DNA of 64,000 nucleotides, from positions 1-64,000 of the forward strand of contig NZ_JASDDG010000021.1 in assembly GCF_030407495.1 (NCBI RefSeq). The letters run 5' to 3'. The notes beneath the pieces were generated by a model. The model was not told where the DNA came from and made no database searches. It saw only the letters and a program-made list of their open reading frames with translations. Made by a program: the position numbers and the translations under genes. Below, piece by piece: positions 8,197 to 17,567 of the stretch. Source of the DNA: Arthrobacter sp. APC 3897 (GTDB lineage Bacteria > Actinomycetota > Actinomycetes > Actinomycetales > Micrococcaceae). Numbering within the stretch: position 1 is the stretch's first letter; each line of letters starts with the position of its first letter.

Positions 8197-9180
8197 ATGG
8201 AACCGGGCCTGCAGCAGGCGCCGCAGCTGCATACGGAAATCATCAGCTGGTTTACGGCTAATGCACGCGATTTGCCGTGGCGGCGTCCCGAGTGCAGCCC
8301 GTGGGGTGTGTTCGTCAGTGAAATCATGCTTCAGCAGACCCCCGTGGTGCGGGTATTGCCGGTGTGGGAGCAGTGGATGAAGCGCTGGCCTGAACCGTCC
8401 GCGCTGGCTGCGGAGCCGAGCGGGGAAGCGGTTCGCGCATGGGGCCGGCTGGGGTACCCCCGGCGAGCACTTCGGCTGCATGCCGCTGCCACCGCCATGA
8501 CGGACCGCTTCGGCGGTTCTGTACCCGCCACCCGGGAGGAACTCCTGACCCTGCCCGGAGTGGGCACCTACACCGCTGCGGCGGTGGCTTCCTTTGCTTT
8601 CGGCCGCAGGGAAACCGTAGTGGACACCAACATCCGCCGGGTCCATGCCCGGGCACTTTCCGGCAAAGCGCTGCCTGCGCCGGCGCTGAATGCCGCCGAA
8701 ATGCGCCTGGCCGCGGCACTGCTGCCCGGGGATGACGCCGCCTCCGTCGCCTGGAACGCGTCCGTCATGGAGCTGGGGGCCCTCGTGTGCACTGCCCGAT
8801 CCCCCAAGTGCGCAGCGTGTCCGGTGCGGGAGCGGTGCGCCTGGCTGGCGGCAGGAGAACCCGCCCCCGAGTACGTCCCGAAAGGACAGGCCTGGGCCGG
8901 CACCGACCGGCAGGTCCGCGGCGCCCTCATGGCCGTTCTGCGGTACGCCCGGGGGCCGGTGCCCCGGAAGACGCTCCTTGGCCCGGCGGATTTGGTGACA
9001 GCCGCGCCCGGCAACTCCGCAAGGGACGCTGCGGATGCCGCCGCAGGGACGGAAGCAGCCGCACTGGCCAAACTGCGCGCCCTGCAGGCACCCGCCGAAC
9101 AGCTGGAGCGCGCACTGGCAGGCCTGCTGGCAGACAAGCTGGCCGAAGAAAACGACGCCGGACTGCAGCTTCCCGCCTGA
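8197..9180 (+). CDS. mutY: MutY, A/G-specific adenine DNA glycosylase
   Basis: Removes adenine mispaired with 8-oxoguanine. 327 residues from the ATG at 8197, preceded by GAGGGAGA. Catalytic Glu is E42 (SEIMLQQT), the helix-hairpin-helix is at 119-130 (LPGVGTYTAAAV), and catalytic Asp is D143. Four cysteines for a 4Fe-4S cluster lie at C198, C205, C208 and C214, with the family spacing. The region after the cluster is only about 110 residues, so the MutT-like mismatch-recognition domain is short, as in other actinobacterial MutY. The open frame extends far upstream but that part is antisense to the neighbouring gene. Confidence 0.96.
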   Translation: MEPGLQQAPQLHTEIISWFTANARDLPWRRPECSPWGVFVSEIMLQQTPVVRVLPVWEQWMKRWPEPSALAAEPSGEAVRAWGRLGYPRRALRLHAAATAMTDRFGGSVPATREELLTLPGVGTYTAAAVASFAFGRRETVVDTNIRRVHARALSGKALPAPALNAAEMRLAAALLPGDDAASVAWNASVMELGALVCTARSPKCAACPVRERCAWLAAGEPAPEYVPKGQAWAGTDRQVRGALMAVLRYARGPVPRKTLLGPADLVTAAPGNSARDAADAAAGTEAAALAKLRALQAPAEQLERALAGLLADKLAEENDAGLQLPA

Positions 9181-9206
9181 CCGCGGCAGCCGCCGGGCCC
9201 GCCGGA

Positions 9207-9977
9207 CTAGATCTCGCCGAAACCGTTGCGGACTTCGAGTGCCATCATGTCCACCGCCCGGGCAGCGTCAGGCCCGCGTGCCGTCACGGTCAGGGTTTTT
9301 CCCTGTCCCAATCCGAGCGTCATCAGCATCATCACTGACTTGGCGTCCACTCCGTTGATGCGCACCTCCGCATCCAGGTCGGACATAGCCTGGGCCACGG
9401 CCGCAGCCGGGCGGGCGTGGAGTCCCGCAGGGTTTATGAGTTCCCACGAACCGGAGTGAACCCCGGGATCACCGGGACCAAAATCCCCTGCACCGGCATC
9501 GTCGGTTTCCCCGGTACCGGTTTCAGGTTCGGTTCCGGTTGCGGGGGCGGTTCCGGAATTCCCGGTGCCCGGGTCGCCGGTGCTGCCCGGCCCCGGAATT
9601 CTTCCCGCCGACTCGGCCTCCTGCAGCACTGCCTGCAGGCTCCTCCCCGTTTGGGCTGCCACTGCCGCTGCCACGGTTCCTTCAACCAGCGGCGCATCTG
9701 CCAGGCGTACACGTGCCCGCTGCTCGTCTTCGAGGAATTCCACTGCCGTTTCCGCGGTCATAACCGCTGATCCCAAATCGGCAAGCAGCAGTGCCCCGTC
9801 ACCGGAGTCCGCCGCGGCAATGGCAGCGGAGATTTTCTCCAGGCTGGTGCCGATTCCGCCGTCGTCCGTACCTCCGGCCGTTTCGATCGTGACGTCCCGC
9901 GCCATCTGGGCCGCCAGTTCCCGGACACCGTCAGCGAGTTTGGCGCTGTGTGAAACGATCACCAGTCCAACACTCAT
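9207..9977 (-). CDS. dhaM: DhaM, dihydroxyacetone kinase phosphotransfer subunit fused to HPr
   Basis: 256 residues. Residues 1-125 are the PTS EIIA-mannose-like domain with active His10 (VSH). A Gly/Thr/Pro/Glu-rich linker of about 40 residues follows. Residues 176-256 are an HPr domain with active His near 187 (GLHARP). In the Dha system DhaM passes phosphate from EI and HPr to ADP bound on DhaL. Having its own HPr may let DhaM take phosphate directly from EI. It overlaps dhaL by 4 bases. No EI-like third domain is present. Confidence 0.94.
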   Translation of the reverse strand: MSVGLVIVSHSAKLADGVRELAAQMARDVTIETAGGTDDGGIGTSLEKISAAIAAADSGDGALLLADLGSAVMTAETAVEFLEDEQRARVRLADAPLVEGTVAAAVAAQTGRSLQAVLQEAESAGRIPGPGSTGDPGTGNSGTAPATGTEPETGTGETDDAGAGDFGPGDPGVHSGSWELINPAGLHARPAAAVAQAMSDLDAEVRINGVDAKSVMMLMTLGLGQGKTLTVTARGPDAARAVDMMALEVRNGFGEI

Positions 9978-10615
9978 GAGCCCTCTTCCGCCGTTTGGGC
10001 CGCAGCCTGCAGGATAAGGACTGTTGAAGCCGCACCGGGATCAAGGTGGCCCGCGCTGCGCTCTCCAAGATAGCTGGCCCGGCCTTTGCGGGCTATCAGC
10101 GGTTCAGTACCGGCTAGCCCCGCCCGGGCGCCGTTTGCCGCGGCAGCAAGCACTTCGGCCGGTGAAGCCGAGGCGCCGGCTGCTGTCTGGGCGGCCTCTA
10201 CTGCGGGCGTCCAGGCATCCACCATGGTTTTGTCCCCCACTTCGGCTTTCCCGCGGGCAACAATCCCGTCCCTTGCAGCAGCAAGGACCGTCACCAGGGT
10301 TTCCGGTTCCAGGTCCAGTGCCTGCCCGGCCGCCGTGGCGGCCCGCAGGAAAGCCGTGCCGTACAACGGTCCCGCTGCCCCGCCAACCTTGGACATCAGG
10401 GTCATCGCGGCAAGCTTCATCACTTCGCCCGGCGTGGCCGGCGTCCCCTCCGCGTCCAGCTTCTCCACCACCGCAGAGAAACCGCGGTCCATGTTCTCGC
10501 CATGGTCCGCATCACCGATGTCCCGGTCCAGATCGATCAGATGCTGCCGGTTCTCGGCCATGGCTGCGGCTGCCGTGCGCATCCACCGGTCTGCCCATGC
10601 TGCGTCCAGTGACAT
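9974..10615 (-). CDS. dhaL: DhaL, ADP-binding subunit of PTS-dependent dihydroxyacetone kinase
   Basis: 213 residues, all-helical nucleotide-binding subunit that transfers phosphate to dihydroxyacetone on DhaK. The magnesium-binding aspartates lie in the motif DLDRDIGDADHG (D30, D35, D37). I chose the ATG at 10615, two bases after the dhaK stop and preceded by GGGGGA; an upstream in-frame ATG would lie inside dhaK. The stop overlaps the dhaM start (ATGA), so the three genes are translationally coupled. Confidence 0.95.
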   Translation of the reverse strand: MSLDAAWADRWMRTAAAAMAENRQHLIDLDRDIGDADHGENMDRGFSAVVEKLDAEGTPATPGEVMKLAAMTLMSKVGGAAGPLYGTAFLRAATAAGQALDLEPETLVTVLAAARDGIVARGKAEVGDKTMVDAWTPAVEAAQTAAGASASPAEVLAAAANGARAGLAGTEPLIARKGRASYLGERSAGHLDPGAASTVLILQAAAQTAEEGS

Positions 10616-10617
10616 GG

Positions 10618-11616
10618 TTACATCCCCCATCGCAGGGCCGGTGTGTTGACCGGCGAATCCCAAAGTTCCGTCATTTCATTGTCCAGCCGCAGCACCGTCA
10701 CCGAGGCGCCCTGCATATCCAGGGCCGTGATGTAGTTTCCCACCAGGGAACGTTCAACCCGGATGCCGCGCTCGGCCAGCACTTGCGCTGCCCGGCGGTA
10801 GACAATGTACAGCTCACTGAGAGGGGTTCCGCCCATCCCGTTCACGAACAGGAGCACTGGATCCCCGGACGAGGCTCCCAGATCCTGCAGAACCGGCTCC
10901 AGCAGCTGGTCCGTGATGGTGTTGGCATCCGCCATGGGCATCCGACGCCGGCCCGGCTCGCCGTGGATGCCCACCCCCAGCTCTATTTCATTCTCCGCCA
11001 GGGTGAAGCTTGGTTCCCCGGCGTGGGGAACGGTGCAGGAGGCGAGGGCCACGCCCATGGACCGGACATTGGCATTGACCCGTTCCGCCACCGCGGCCAC
11101 CTGCTCCAGGGTGTCTCCCCGTTCCGCCGCCCCGCCCGCGATCCGTTCCACCAGGACCGTTCCGGCTACTCCGCGGCGGCCCGCCGTGTAGAGCGAATCC
11201 TCCACTGCGACGTCGTCGTTCACCACCACAGTGGCTACCGTGATGCCCTCCGCCTGCGCCAGTTCAGCGGCGGTCTCAAAGTTCAGGATGTCGCCCGTGT
11301 AGTTCTTGACGATCAGCAGGACTCCGGCGCCGGTGTCAGTTTCAGTGATGGCAGGGAGGATCTGATCCGGGGTGGGGGACGTAAACACCGCTCCGGGGAC
11401 TGCCGCGTCCAGCATGCCGGTGCCCACGTAGCCGCTGTGCAGCGGTTCGTGTCCGCTGCCGCCGCCGGAAACCAGGGACACCTTGTCCCGTGAGGGCTCC
11501 CGCCGCAGCACAAGATCAGGGTCCGTGCGGACGCGAACCAAGTTATGGTGGGCCAGCCCAAATCCGGCGAGGGACTCGGAGACAACCCTGCGCGGGTCAT
11601 TGATTAGCTTCTTCAT
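10618..11616 (-). CDS. dhaK: DhaK, dihydroxyacetone-binding kinase subunit
   Basis: 332 residues, first gene of the dhaK-dhaL-dhaM operon. It binds dihydroxyacetone covalently through a histidine; the characteristic motifs GGGSGHEPLHSGYVG (51-65) and GIHGEPG (about 219) are present. Product is dihydroxyacetone phosphate, which enters glycolysis. The start has AAGGAG 11 bases before the ATG, a slightly long spacing. No regulator (DhaR/DhaS) lies next to it. Confidence 0.96.
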   Translation of the reverse strand: MKKLINDPRRVVSESLAGFGLAHHNLVRVRTDPDLVLRREPSRDKVSLVSGGGSGHEPLHSGYVGTGMLDAAVPGAVFTSPTPDQILPAITETDTGAGVLLIVKNYTGDILNFETAAELAQAEGITVATVVVNDDVAVEDSLYTAGRRGVAGTVLVERIAGGAAERGDTLEQVAAVAERVNANVRSMGVALASCTVPHAGEPSFTLAENEIELGVGIHGEPGRRRMPMADANTITDQLLEPVLQDLGASSGDPVLLFVNGMGGTPLSELYIVYRRAAQVLAERGIRVERSLVGNYITALDMQGASVTVLRLDNEMTELWDSPVNTPALRWGM

Positions 11617-11748
11617 CTTTGAGCAGCTCCTTCAACGCAACGGCCCGTACAGACGACGCGGCGGCACCGGGGTGGACGGGGTCAGGACATCTTCGACCCT
11701 ACCCCCGGGACTGAGCGTTGGACAGGCGATCATGGGGACCGTTTAAAC

Positions 11749-11783
11749 AGCAGCGGGAGGGGCACCATGCCCCTCCCGCTGCT
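11749..11783 (-). terminator. Terminator after the csbD-like gene
   Basis: Perfect 15-base stem AGCAGCGGGAGGGGC / GCCCCTCCCGCTGCT with a 5-base loop, followed on the minus strand by GTTTAAAC. It ends the CsbD gene 29 bases after its stop codon and separates it from dhaK. Confidence 0.85.
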
Positions 11784-11811
11784 TCTCGGACGTGTTACGT
11801 CCTAAGAAGTC

Positions 11812-11988
11812 TTACTTGCCCTTGAAGGCATCCTTGACGTTTTCGCCGGCCTGCTTGGCACTGCCCTTGGCCTGGTCCCCGTGTCCTTCAGCTTCCATGC
11901 TCTCGTTGCCGGTGGCCTTGCCGAGGCCTTCCTTGATCTTGCCGCCAAGCTTCTCGGCTGAATTCTGCACCTTGTCATCTGCGCCCAT
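11812..11988 (-). CDS. CsbD-family stress protein
   Basis: 58 residues, starting MGADDKVQNSAEKLGGK and ending VKDAFKGK. The pattern of a short Lys/Gly/Glu-rich helical protein with KIKEGLGKATGNE is that of the CsbD family, general-stress proteins of unknown biochemical role (sigma-B controlled in Bacillus subtilis). The next 5' neighbour is 160 bases away and a strong terminator follows, so it is a single-gene unit. Ribosome binding site is weak (GAAAGCGGG, about 10 bases upstream). Confidence 0.9.
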   Translation of the reverse strand: MGADDKVQNSAEKLGGKIKEGLGKATGNESMEAEGHGDQAKGSAKQAGENVKDAFKGK

Positions 11989-12147
11989 AACTGGAACCCG
12001 CTTTCTGATCGTGGTTCGCCCGGCATCTGCCGTCTTGCCGAACCGTGAATGATGCTAAGTACCCTGAGCTTATCCACCTGCAGGAGGAAAAGGCCAGCTC
12101 ATGAAGATCAGTTCCCCTGACTGCGAACACCCGCCGCAGCGGCGTCG

Positions 12148-12660
12148 CTACAGGGTGCGGATCATCCGGGTGTTCCCCAGAGTGTTGGGCTTGACCCGCG
12201 CAAGGTCCAGGAACTCGGCCACTCCCTCGTCGTGGGAGCGCAGCAGTTCGGAGTAAACCTCCGGATCCACGGCCGACTGGTTGGCCATGACCTCGAATCC
12301 GTGGCGGCGGAAGAAGTCCACCTCAAAGGTCAGGCAGAAGACACGTTCCACGCCAATCTCCACGGCATCCGCCAGCAGGGAATCCAGCAGGACATGCCCT
12401 ACTCCGCGTCCGCGCCAGCGGTGGTCTGCGGCCAGGGTCCGCACCTCGGCGAGGTCCTCCCACATAACGTGCAGCGCACCGCAGCCAACCACCTCACCGT
12501 CGGGCGCTTCCGCGATCCGGAACTCCTGCAGCCCCTCGTAGTAGGCAACGGCTTCTTTCGCCACCAGGATCCGCTCCTCGGCCAGGGGTGCCACGAGGGA
12601 ACGAATGCGGTGAACATCGGAGGTGCGGGCCCGGCGGACAGTGATGGCGGTGGAAGTCAC
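12148..12660 (-). CDS. argA: Amino-acid N-acetyltransferase (mycobacterial ArgA type)
   Basis: 170-residue single GNAT domain. The acetyl-CoA loop is HRWRGRGVGHVLL (about 81-93). The N-terminus (ITVRRARTSDVHRIRSLV) and the FEVDFFRRHGFE segment match the short stand-alone ArgA described in Mycobacterium tuberculosis, which acetylates glutamate or glutamine for arginine synthesis. No other arg gene is nearby, so the role is inferred from sequence style only. The GTG at 12660 has no Shine-Dalgarno sequence but TAGACT six bases upstream, suggesting a leaderless mRNA. Confidence 0.82.
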   Translation of the reverse strand: MTSTAITVRRARTSDVHRIRSLVAPLAEERILVAKEAVAYYEGLQEFRIAEAPDGEVVGCGALHVMWEDLAEVRTLAADHRWRGRGVGHVLLDSLLADAVEIGVERVFCLTFEVDFFRRHGFEVMANQSAVDPEVYSELLRSHDEGVAEFLDLARVKPNTLGNTRMIRTL

Positions 12661-12666
12661 CGGTCC

Positions 12667-12672
12667 AGTCTA
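12667..12672 (-). promoter_or_regulatory. -10 element TAGACT of a probable leaderless argA
   Basis: On the minus strand TAGACT is followed by six bases and the GTG start at 12660. The spacing puts the transcript 5' end at the start codon. Confidence 0.5.
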
Positions 12673-12737
12673 GGACTGCACGCACGCCCACCCGCAAAAC
12701 GGCTGTCAACGCGCGCAATGGAAAGATCCCGAAACGT

Positions 12738-12776
12738 GAAAGGACCCGGCGGGCTCAATGCCCGCCGGGTCCTTTC
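12738..12776 (-). terminator. Terminator after clpC
   Basis: Perfect 17-base stem GAAAGGACCCGGCGGGC / GCCCGCCGGGTCCTTTC with loop TCAAT, 24 bases after the clpC stop. The A/T-flanked stem base could work in both directions. It isolates clpC from argA. Confidence 0.88.
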
Positions 12777-12799
12777 AACTGTTCACACTGCTCAGTCGG

Positions 12800-15307
12800 C
12801 TAGTCGCCGACGCCCGCCTCGATGGCAGACGGTGCCTCTTCGAGGGCCTTGGGAACGCCGTGTCCCACGAACGTGAAGGTGGCGTCGTCTCCTTCGCCCT
12901 CCACGTCCACGGACACCAGTTCACCGGGCTTCAGATCCCCGAACAGGATCTTTTCGGAAAGCTGGTCCTCGATCTCGCGCTGGATGGTCCGGCGCAGCGG
13001 CCGGGCACCCATGGCGGGATCGTAGCCGCGGGTGGCTAGCAGGACCTTGGCAGCAGGAGTCAGCTCGATGGTCATGCCCTTGTCCGCCAGGCGCTTGCCC
13101 AGGCGTTCCAGGAACAGATCCACGATCTGAACAATCTCCTCCTGCGTGAGCTGCGGGAAGACCACCGTGTCATCAACACGGTTCAGGAACTCGGGACGGA
13201 AGTGCTGACGCAGTTCCTCCGTGACCCGTGCCCGCATCCGGTCGTAACCGGTCTTCGTGTCGGTGCCGGACTGGAAACCGGTGGAGACACTCTTGGAGAT
13301 GTCCCGGGTACCCAGGTTGGTGGTCATGATGATGATGGTGTTCTTGAAGTCCACCACGCGGCCCTGGCTGTCTGTCAGGCGGCCGTCTTCGAGGATCTGA
13401 AGCAGCGAGTTGAAGAGGTCCGCGTGGGCCTTTTCCACCTCGTCGAACAGCACCACGGAGAACGGACGGCGGCGAACCTTTTCGGTCAGCTGCCCGCCTT
13501 CTTCGTAGCCGACATAGCCCGGAGGGGCACCGAAGAGCCGGGAAACGGTGTGCTTCTCGGAGTATTCGGACATGTCCAGCGTGATGAGTGCATCTTCATC
13601 ACCAAAGAGGAATTCCGCCAGCGCCTTGGCAAGTTCGGTCTTACCCACACCGGTGGGACCGGCGAAGATGAAGGAACCGCCCGGGCGCTTGGGATCCTTG
13701 AGTCCAGCCCGCGTACGGCGCATGGCCTGCGAGATGGACTTGATCGCCTGATCCTGACCGATGACGCGCTTGTGCAGCTCGTCTTCCATCTTGAGCAGGC
13801 GCGTGGATTCTTCTTCGTTGAGCTTGACCACGGGGATACCGGTGGAATTGGCCAGCACCTCGGCGATGAGTTCCTCATCCACCTCGGCAATGTCATCCAG
13901 GCCGCCGGACTTCCACTGGCGCTCCTTTTCAGCCCGCTGGTCATGGAGCTTCTGCTCCTTGTCCCGCAGGTTGGCAGCACCTTCGAAGTCCTGGGAATCG
14001 ATGGCTGATTCCTTTTCCAGCTTCAGCGCAGAGATGCGCTCATCGATCTCCTTGAGCTCCGGCGGAGCCGTCATGCGGCGGATCCGCAGCCGGGCACCGG
14101 CTTCATCGATCAGGTCAATGGCCTTGTCCGGAAGGAACCGGTCGCTGATGTAGCGCTCCGCCAGGGTTGCGGCGGAAGTCAGCGCGGCATCCGTGATGGA
14201 CACGCGGTGGTGCGCTTCGTAGCGGTCCCGCAGCCCCTTCAGGATTTCGATGGAGTGCGCTACGGAAGGCTCATTGACCTGGATCGGCTGGAAACGCCGC
14301 TCCAGAGCCGCATCCTTCTCGATGTGCTTGCGGTACTCATCCAAGGTGGTGGCACCGATGGTCTGCAGTTCTCCGCGGGCCAGCATCGGCTTCAGGATGG
14401 AAGCCGCATCAATGGCGCCTTCAGCGGCACCGGCGCCCACGAGGGTATGGATCTCATCAATGAACAGGATGATGTCGCCGCGGGTGCGGATTTCCTTGAG
14501 GACCTTCTTCAGGCGTTCCTCAAAGTCACCGCGGTAGCGGGAGCCGGCCACGAGGGATCCCAGGTCAAGCGTGTACAGCTGCTTGTCCTTGATGGTTTCC
14601 GGAACGTCGCCGCGGACAATGGCCTGGGCCAGTCCCTCAACGACTGCCGTCTTGCCGACGCCGGGCTCACCAATAAGAACAGGGTTGTTCTTGGTGCGGC
14701 GGGACAGGACCTGCATGACCCGTTCCATCTCGTGCTCGCGGCCGATCACCGGATCAAGCTTGGACTCGCGCGCAGCCTGGGTGAGGTTGCGGCCGAACTG
14801 GTCCAGGACAACCGAACCTGCCGGCTGGCCTTCCTGCTGCTGTCCGCCGGAGGTGACAGGCTCTTTCCCCTGGTATCCCGAGAGCAGCTGGATGACCTGC
14901 TGGCGCACCCGGTTCAGGTCAGCACCAAGCTTAACCAGCACCTGCGCGGCCACACCTTCGCCTTCACGGATCAGTCCGAGCAGGATGTGCTCGGTGCCGA
15001 TGTAGTTATGGCCAAGCTGGAGGGCTTCCCGGAGGGAGAGCTCAAGGACCTTCTTGGCGCGCGGGGTGAAGGGGATGTGGCCGGACGGGGCCTGCTGGCC
15101 CTGACCGATAATCTCCTGCACCTGCTCACGCACGGCACCGAGCGAGATACTCAGGGATTCAAGGGCCTTAGCTGCGACACCTTCACCCTCATGAATGAGC
15201 CCGAGCAGGATGTGCTCGGTGCCGATGTAGTTGTGGTTGAGCATGCGAGCCTCTTCTTGGGCAAGCACGACAACGCGACGGGCACGGTCGGTAAATCTTT
15301 CAAACAT
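12800..15307 (-). CDS. clpC: ClpC, AAA+ unfoldase of the Clp protease
   Basis: 835 residues. Order: two Clp-N repeats (about 1-145), first AAA domain with Walker A GEPGVGKT (about 212), a UVR-like coiled middle region ([15 protein letters not shown]), second AAA domain with Walker A GPTGVGKT (about 550), and a C-terminal small domain. It unfolds substrates for ClpP. I chose the ATG at 15307 ([10 protein letters not shown], the family's conserved N-terminus) with AGGAG eight bases upstream; a GTG three codons earlier overlaps the ribosome binding site. Single-gene unit with its own terminator. Confidence 0.98.
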   Translation of the reverse strand: MFERFTDRARRVVVLAQEEARMLNHNYIGTEHILLGLIHEGEGVAAKALESLSISLGAVREQVQEIIGQGQQAPSGHIPFTPRAKKVLELSLREALQLGHNYIGTEHILLGLIREGEGVAAQVLVKLGADLNRVRQQVIQLLSGYQGKEPVTSGGQQQEGQPAGSVVLDQFGRNLTQAARESKLDPVIGREHEMERVMQVLSRRTKNNPVLIGEPGVGKTAVVEGLAQAIVRGDVPETIKDKQLYTLDLGSLVAGSRYRGDFEERLKKVLKEIRTRGDIILFIDEIHTLVGAGAAEGAIDAASILKPMLARGELQTIGATTLDEYRKHIEKDAALERRFQPIQVNEPSVAHSIEILKGLRDRYEAHHRVSITDAALTSAATLAERYISDRFLPDKAIDLIDEAGARLRIRRMTAPPELKEIDERISALKLEKESAIDSQDFEGAANLRDKEQKLHDQRAEKERQWKSGGLDDIAEVDEELIAEVLANSTGIPVVKLNEEESTRLLKMEDELHKRVIGQDQAIKSISQAMRRTRAGLKDPKRPGGSFIFAGPTGVGKTELAKALAEFLFGDEDALITLDMSEYSEKHTVSRLFGAPPGYVGYEEGGQLTEKVRRRPFSVVLFDEVEKAHADLFNSLLQILEDGRLTDSQGRVVDFKNTIIIMTTNLGTRDISKSVSTGFQSGTDTKTGYDRMRARVTEELRQHFRPEFLNRVDDTVVFPQLTQEEIVQIVDLFLERLGKRLADKGMTIELTPAAKVLLATRGYDPAMGARPLRRTIQREIEDQLSEKILFGDLKPGELVSVDVEGEGDDATFTFVGHGVPKALEEAPSAIEAGVGD

Positions 15308-15430
15308 GAGGCACACTCCTAGCTAACGCGTATTTCGATGCTACGTGTCCTGCGCGTGCTTAAGGAGCATGTTCGCCGTAGGCGTGACCCCGGCGCCGGA
15401 TATGGTTCCCCGGGAGCCCCCTGCCGGGCC

Positions 15431-15757
15431 TTAGCCCTGCGCGGCTCGGTACGCTTCGATGATTTCGCTGTTTACGCGTCCGCGCTCTGAAACGGTGTAT
15501 CCGTTATTGCGGGCCCATTCACGGATCTGCGCCGCTTCGTTGCTGCGTGCAGAACCTGCAGCGCGGGGACGGCCGGTGCGGCCGCCCACCTTGCGGCCTG
15601 CGTCCAGGTACGGCTTCAGGGCTGCACGGAGATTCTTTGCATTGTCCGTGGACAGGTCGATCTCGTACTGGGTTCCGTCCAAGCCGAACCGTACGGTCTC
15701 ATCCGCACTTCCGGCATCGAGGTCATCGACCAGAATGATTTTTACCTTTTGCGCCAT
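15431..15757 (-). CDS. lsr2: Lsr2, nucleoid-associated DNA-bridging protein
   Basis: 108 residues. N-terminal oligomerisation domain (1-60) and C-terminal DNA-binding domain with the AT-hook-like RGR in VSERGRVNSEII (about 90-101). Lsr2 is the actinobacterial counterpart of H-NS and silences AT-rich, often foreign DNA. AGGAG precedes the ATG with 7-8 bases spacing. It lies between clpC and lysS, an arrangement common in this family. Confidence 0.95.
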   Translation of the reverse strand: MAQKVKIILVDDLDAGSADETVRFGLDGTQYEIDLSTDNAKNLRAALKPYLDAGRKVGGRTGRPRAAGSARSNEAAQIREWARNNGYTVSERGRVNSEIIEAYRAAQG

Positions 15758-15853
15758 GACAGGCTCCTAAGCAGTGTTAAATCGGAAAAACAGAATGAGA
15801 CCACTTAGAGTATGACGCAATTTTGAATGCCCCGTCAAAGCTTAGTCAGGATC

Positions 15854-16036
15854 TTAATTACTTTCTTTTTCCTGAGCATGGCTATTTCCATCCCGTTCGG
15901 CAGCAAGATCGGCTTCCCGTTCCGCTTCAGCCAGTGCTTTCCGCTCTGAGCGATCAACGTTCAGAAGGGCCTTCATCACAAAATAAAAGAGAGCTCCGAC
16001 ACAAACTGAGGGCAGCAGAACTTCGATATATTCCAT
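15854..16036 (-). CDS. Small single-pass membrane protein downstream of lysS
   Basis: 60 residues: short N-terminus, one membrane segment at about 7-26 (LLPSVCVGALFYFVMKALL), then a strongly charged cytoplasmic tail of Arg/Glu/Ala (RSERKALAEAEREADLAAE) likely to be helical. The ATG lies three bases after the lysS stop, so it is probably translated by coupling. I do not recognise a named family. Codon use and coupling make it a real gene. Confidence 0.75.
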   Translation of the reverse strand: MEYIEVLLPSVCVGALFYFVMKALLNVDRSERKALAEAEREADLAAERDGNSHAQEKESN

Positions 16037-16039
16037 GGT

Positions 16040-17560
16040 CTAACCCATTTCCGGCTTTAAGAGGGGGAACAAAATTGTTTCCCGGATACCTGTGTTCGTG
16101 AAAAGCATCACGAGCCGGTCAATTCCCAGCCCGATGCCGCCCATGGGCGGTGCACCGTATTCAAGGGCACGGAGGAAGTCCTCGTCAAGGGCCATCGCTT
16201 CATCGTCGCCCCCCGCAGCCTTAAGGGACTGGGCGGTGAGACGCTCGCGCTGAATCACGGGGTCAATGAGCTCCGAGAATGCGGTGCCGCGCTCCATGCC
16301 GCCGATGATCAGGTCCCAGGCTTCGATAAGGCGGGGGTCATTCCGGTTAGGCCGGGCCAGCGGCTGAGCGGACGGCGGGTAGTCATACACGAAAGTCGGC
16401 TGAATCAGCTTCGGTTCGACAATCTCGCCAAAGAGCTCAACCACGAGCTTTTCCGCATCCCAGCTCGGATCCACCTTGACTTCATGCTTTTCGGCAATTG
16501 CACGTAGCGTCTCGGCGCTGGTGTCGGGCGTGATTTCCTCGCCGACGGCCTCGGAAAGGCCCGGGTAAACGGACAGCCACTTCCACTCACCGTCCAAATC
16601 AATCGTCCCGGCTTCGGTCTCGATCTGACGGCTGCCCACAAGATCAGCGCAGTGCAGGATAATCTCCTTGATGCGGTCTGCCATCACGTACTGATCCGCG
16701 TATGCCTCGTAGCATTCCAGCGTGGTGAATTCGGGGCTGTGCGTCGAGTCCACACCCTCATTGCGGAAAATACGTCCCAGTTCAAAGACCCGTTCAATGC
16801 CGCCGACAACCGCCCGCTTAAGGTACAGCTCGGTGGCAATGCGCAGGGTCATTTTCTGGTCAAAGGCATTGAGGTGTGTTTCGAACGGGCGCGCCGCCGC
16901 ACCTCCGTGGATCAGCTGCAGCATGGGAGTTTCCACTTCCACGTACCCGTGGTTGTGGAGGGTGTCCCGGACCCCGCGGATGATGGCTGCGCGCTTGTAC
17001 ACCATGTCCCGGGCTTCCTCACGGACCATCAGGTCCACGTAGCGCTGCCGGACCCTGGTCTCCTCGTTCAGTCCGGCGTGCAGCACCGGCAGGGGGCGCA
17101 GGGCCTTGGAGGCCATGGACCAGGACTCGGCCATGACGGAGAGCTCGCCGCGGCGCGAGGAGATGACTTCGCCGCGGATGAATACGTGGTCACCAAGATC
17201 CACGAGCGCCTTCCAGCCGGCAAGTGACTCTTCTCCGACGACGGCCAGGCTCAGCATGGCCTGGACGCGGGTGCCGTTCCCCTCCTGAAGGGTAGCGAAG
17301 CACAGCTTGCCCGTGTTGCGGATGAAGACGACGCGGCCGGTGACACCGACAATTTCACCGCTGGTCTCATCCGCCTGCAGGTGTCCGAACTTTTCCCGAA
17401 TCTCCTTCAGGGAGTGCGTGCGTTCCACACCCACCGGGTAGGCCTCGGCGCCGCCGGCAATGAGACGCGCCCGCTTCTCTGCACGGATGCGCATCTGCTC
17501 GGACGTGTCGGCTGCTTCGGGAACGGGAGTGGATCCGGGAACGGAGTTAGATGTGGTCAC
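16040..17560 (-). CDS. lysS: LysS, class II lysyl-tRNA synthetase
   Basis: 506 residues. An N-terminal OB-fold anticodon-binding domain lies at about 60-170. The class II core has motif 2 (FRNEGVDSTHSPEFT) and motif 3 (GIGLGIDRLVML) near the C-terminus. I chose the GTG at 17560 because TAAACT ends seven bases upstream, the arrangement of a leaderless mRNA; the alternative GTG eight codons earlier lies upstream of that hexamer and would not be transcribed. panC ends 81 bases upstream in the same direction. Confidence 0.95.
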   Translation of the reverse strand: MTTSNSVPGSTPVPEAADTSEQMRIRAEKRARLIAGGAEAYPVGVERTHSLKEIREKFGHLQADETSGEIVGVTGRVVFIRNTGKLCFATLQEGNGTRVQAMLSLAVVGEESLAGWKALVDLGDHVFIRGEVISSRRGELSVMAESWSMASKALRPLPVLHAGLNEETRVRQRYVDLMVREEARDMVYKRAAIIRGVRDTLHNHGYVEVETPMLQLIHGGAAARPFETHLNAFDQKMTLRIATELYLKRAVVGGIERVFELGRIFRNEGVDSTHSPEFTTLECYEAYADQYVMADRIKEIILHCADLVGSRQIETEAGTIDLDGEWKWLSVYPGLSEAVGEEITPDTSAETLRAIAEKHEVKVDPSWDAEKLVVELFGEIVEPKLIQPTFVYDYPPSAQPLARPNRNDPRLIEAWDLIIGGMERGTAFSELIDPVIQRERLTAQSLKAAGGDDEAMALDEDFLRALEYGAPPMGGIGLGIDRLVMLFTNTGIRETILFPLLKPEMG

Positions 17561-17567
17561 ACCCTTA

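Noticed and set aside
11989-12070. Possible sigma-B-like promoter (GGGTAC) before the csbD-like gene
   Set aside because: A GGGTAC sequence is present but no GTTT-type -35 at 14-16 bases was found, so it is not supported.
12101-12256. Possible 51-residue plus-strand ORF with AGGAGG 13 bases upstream
   Set aside because: It runs antisense through argA, has poor codon structure (Arg/Ser-rich) and no conserved features; the AGGAGG is likely chance.
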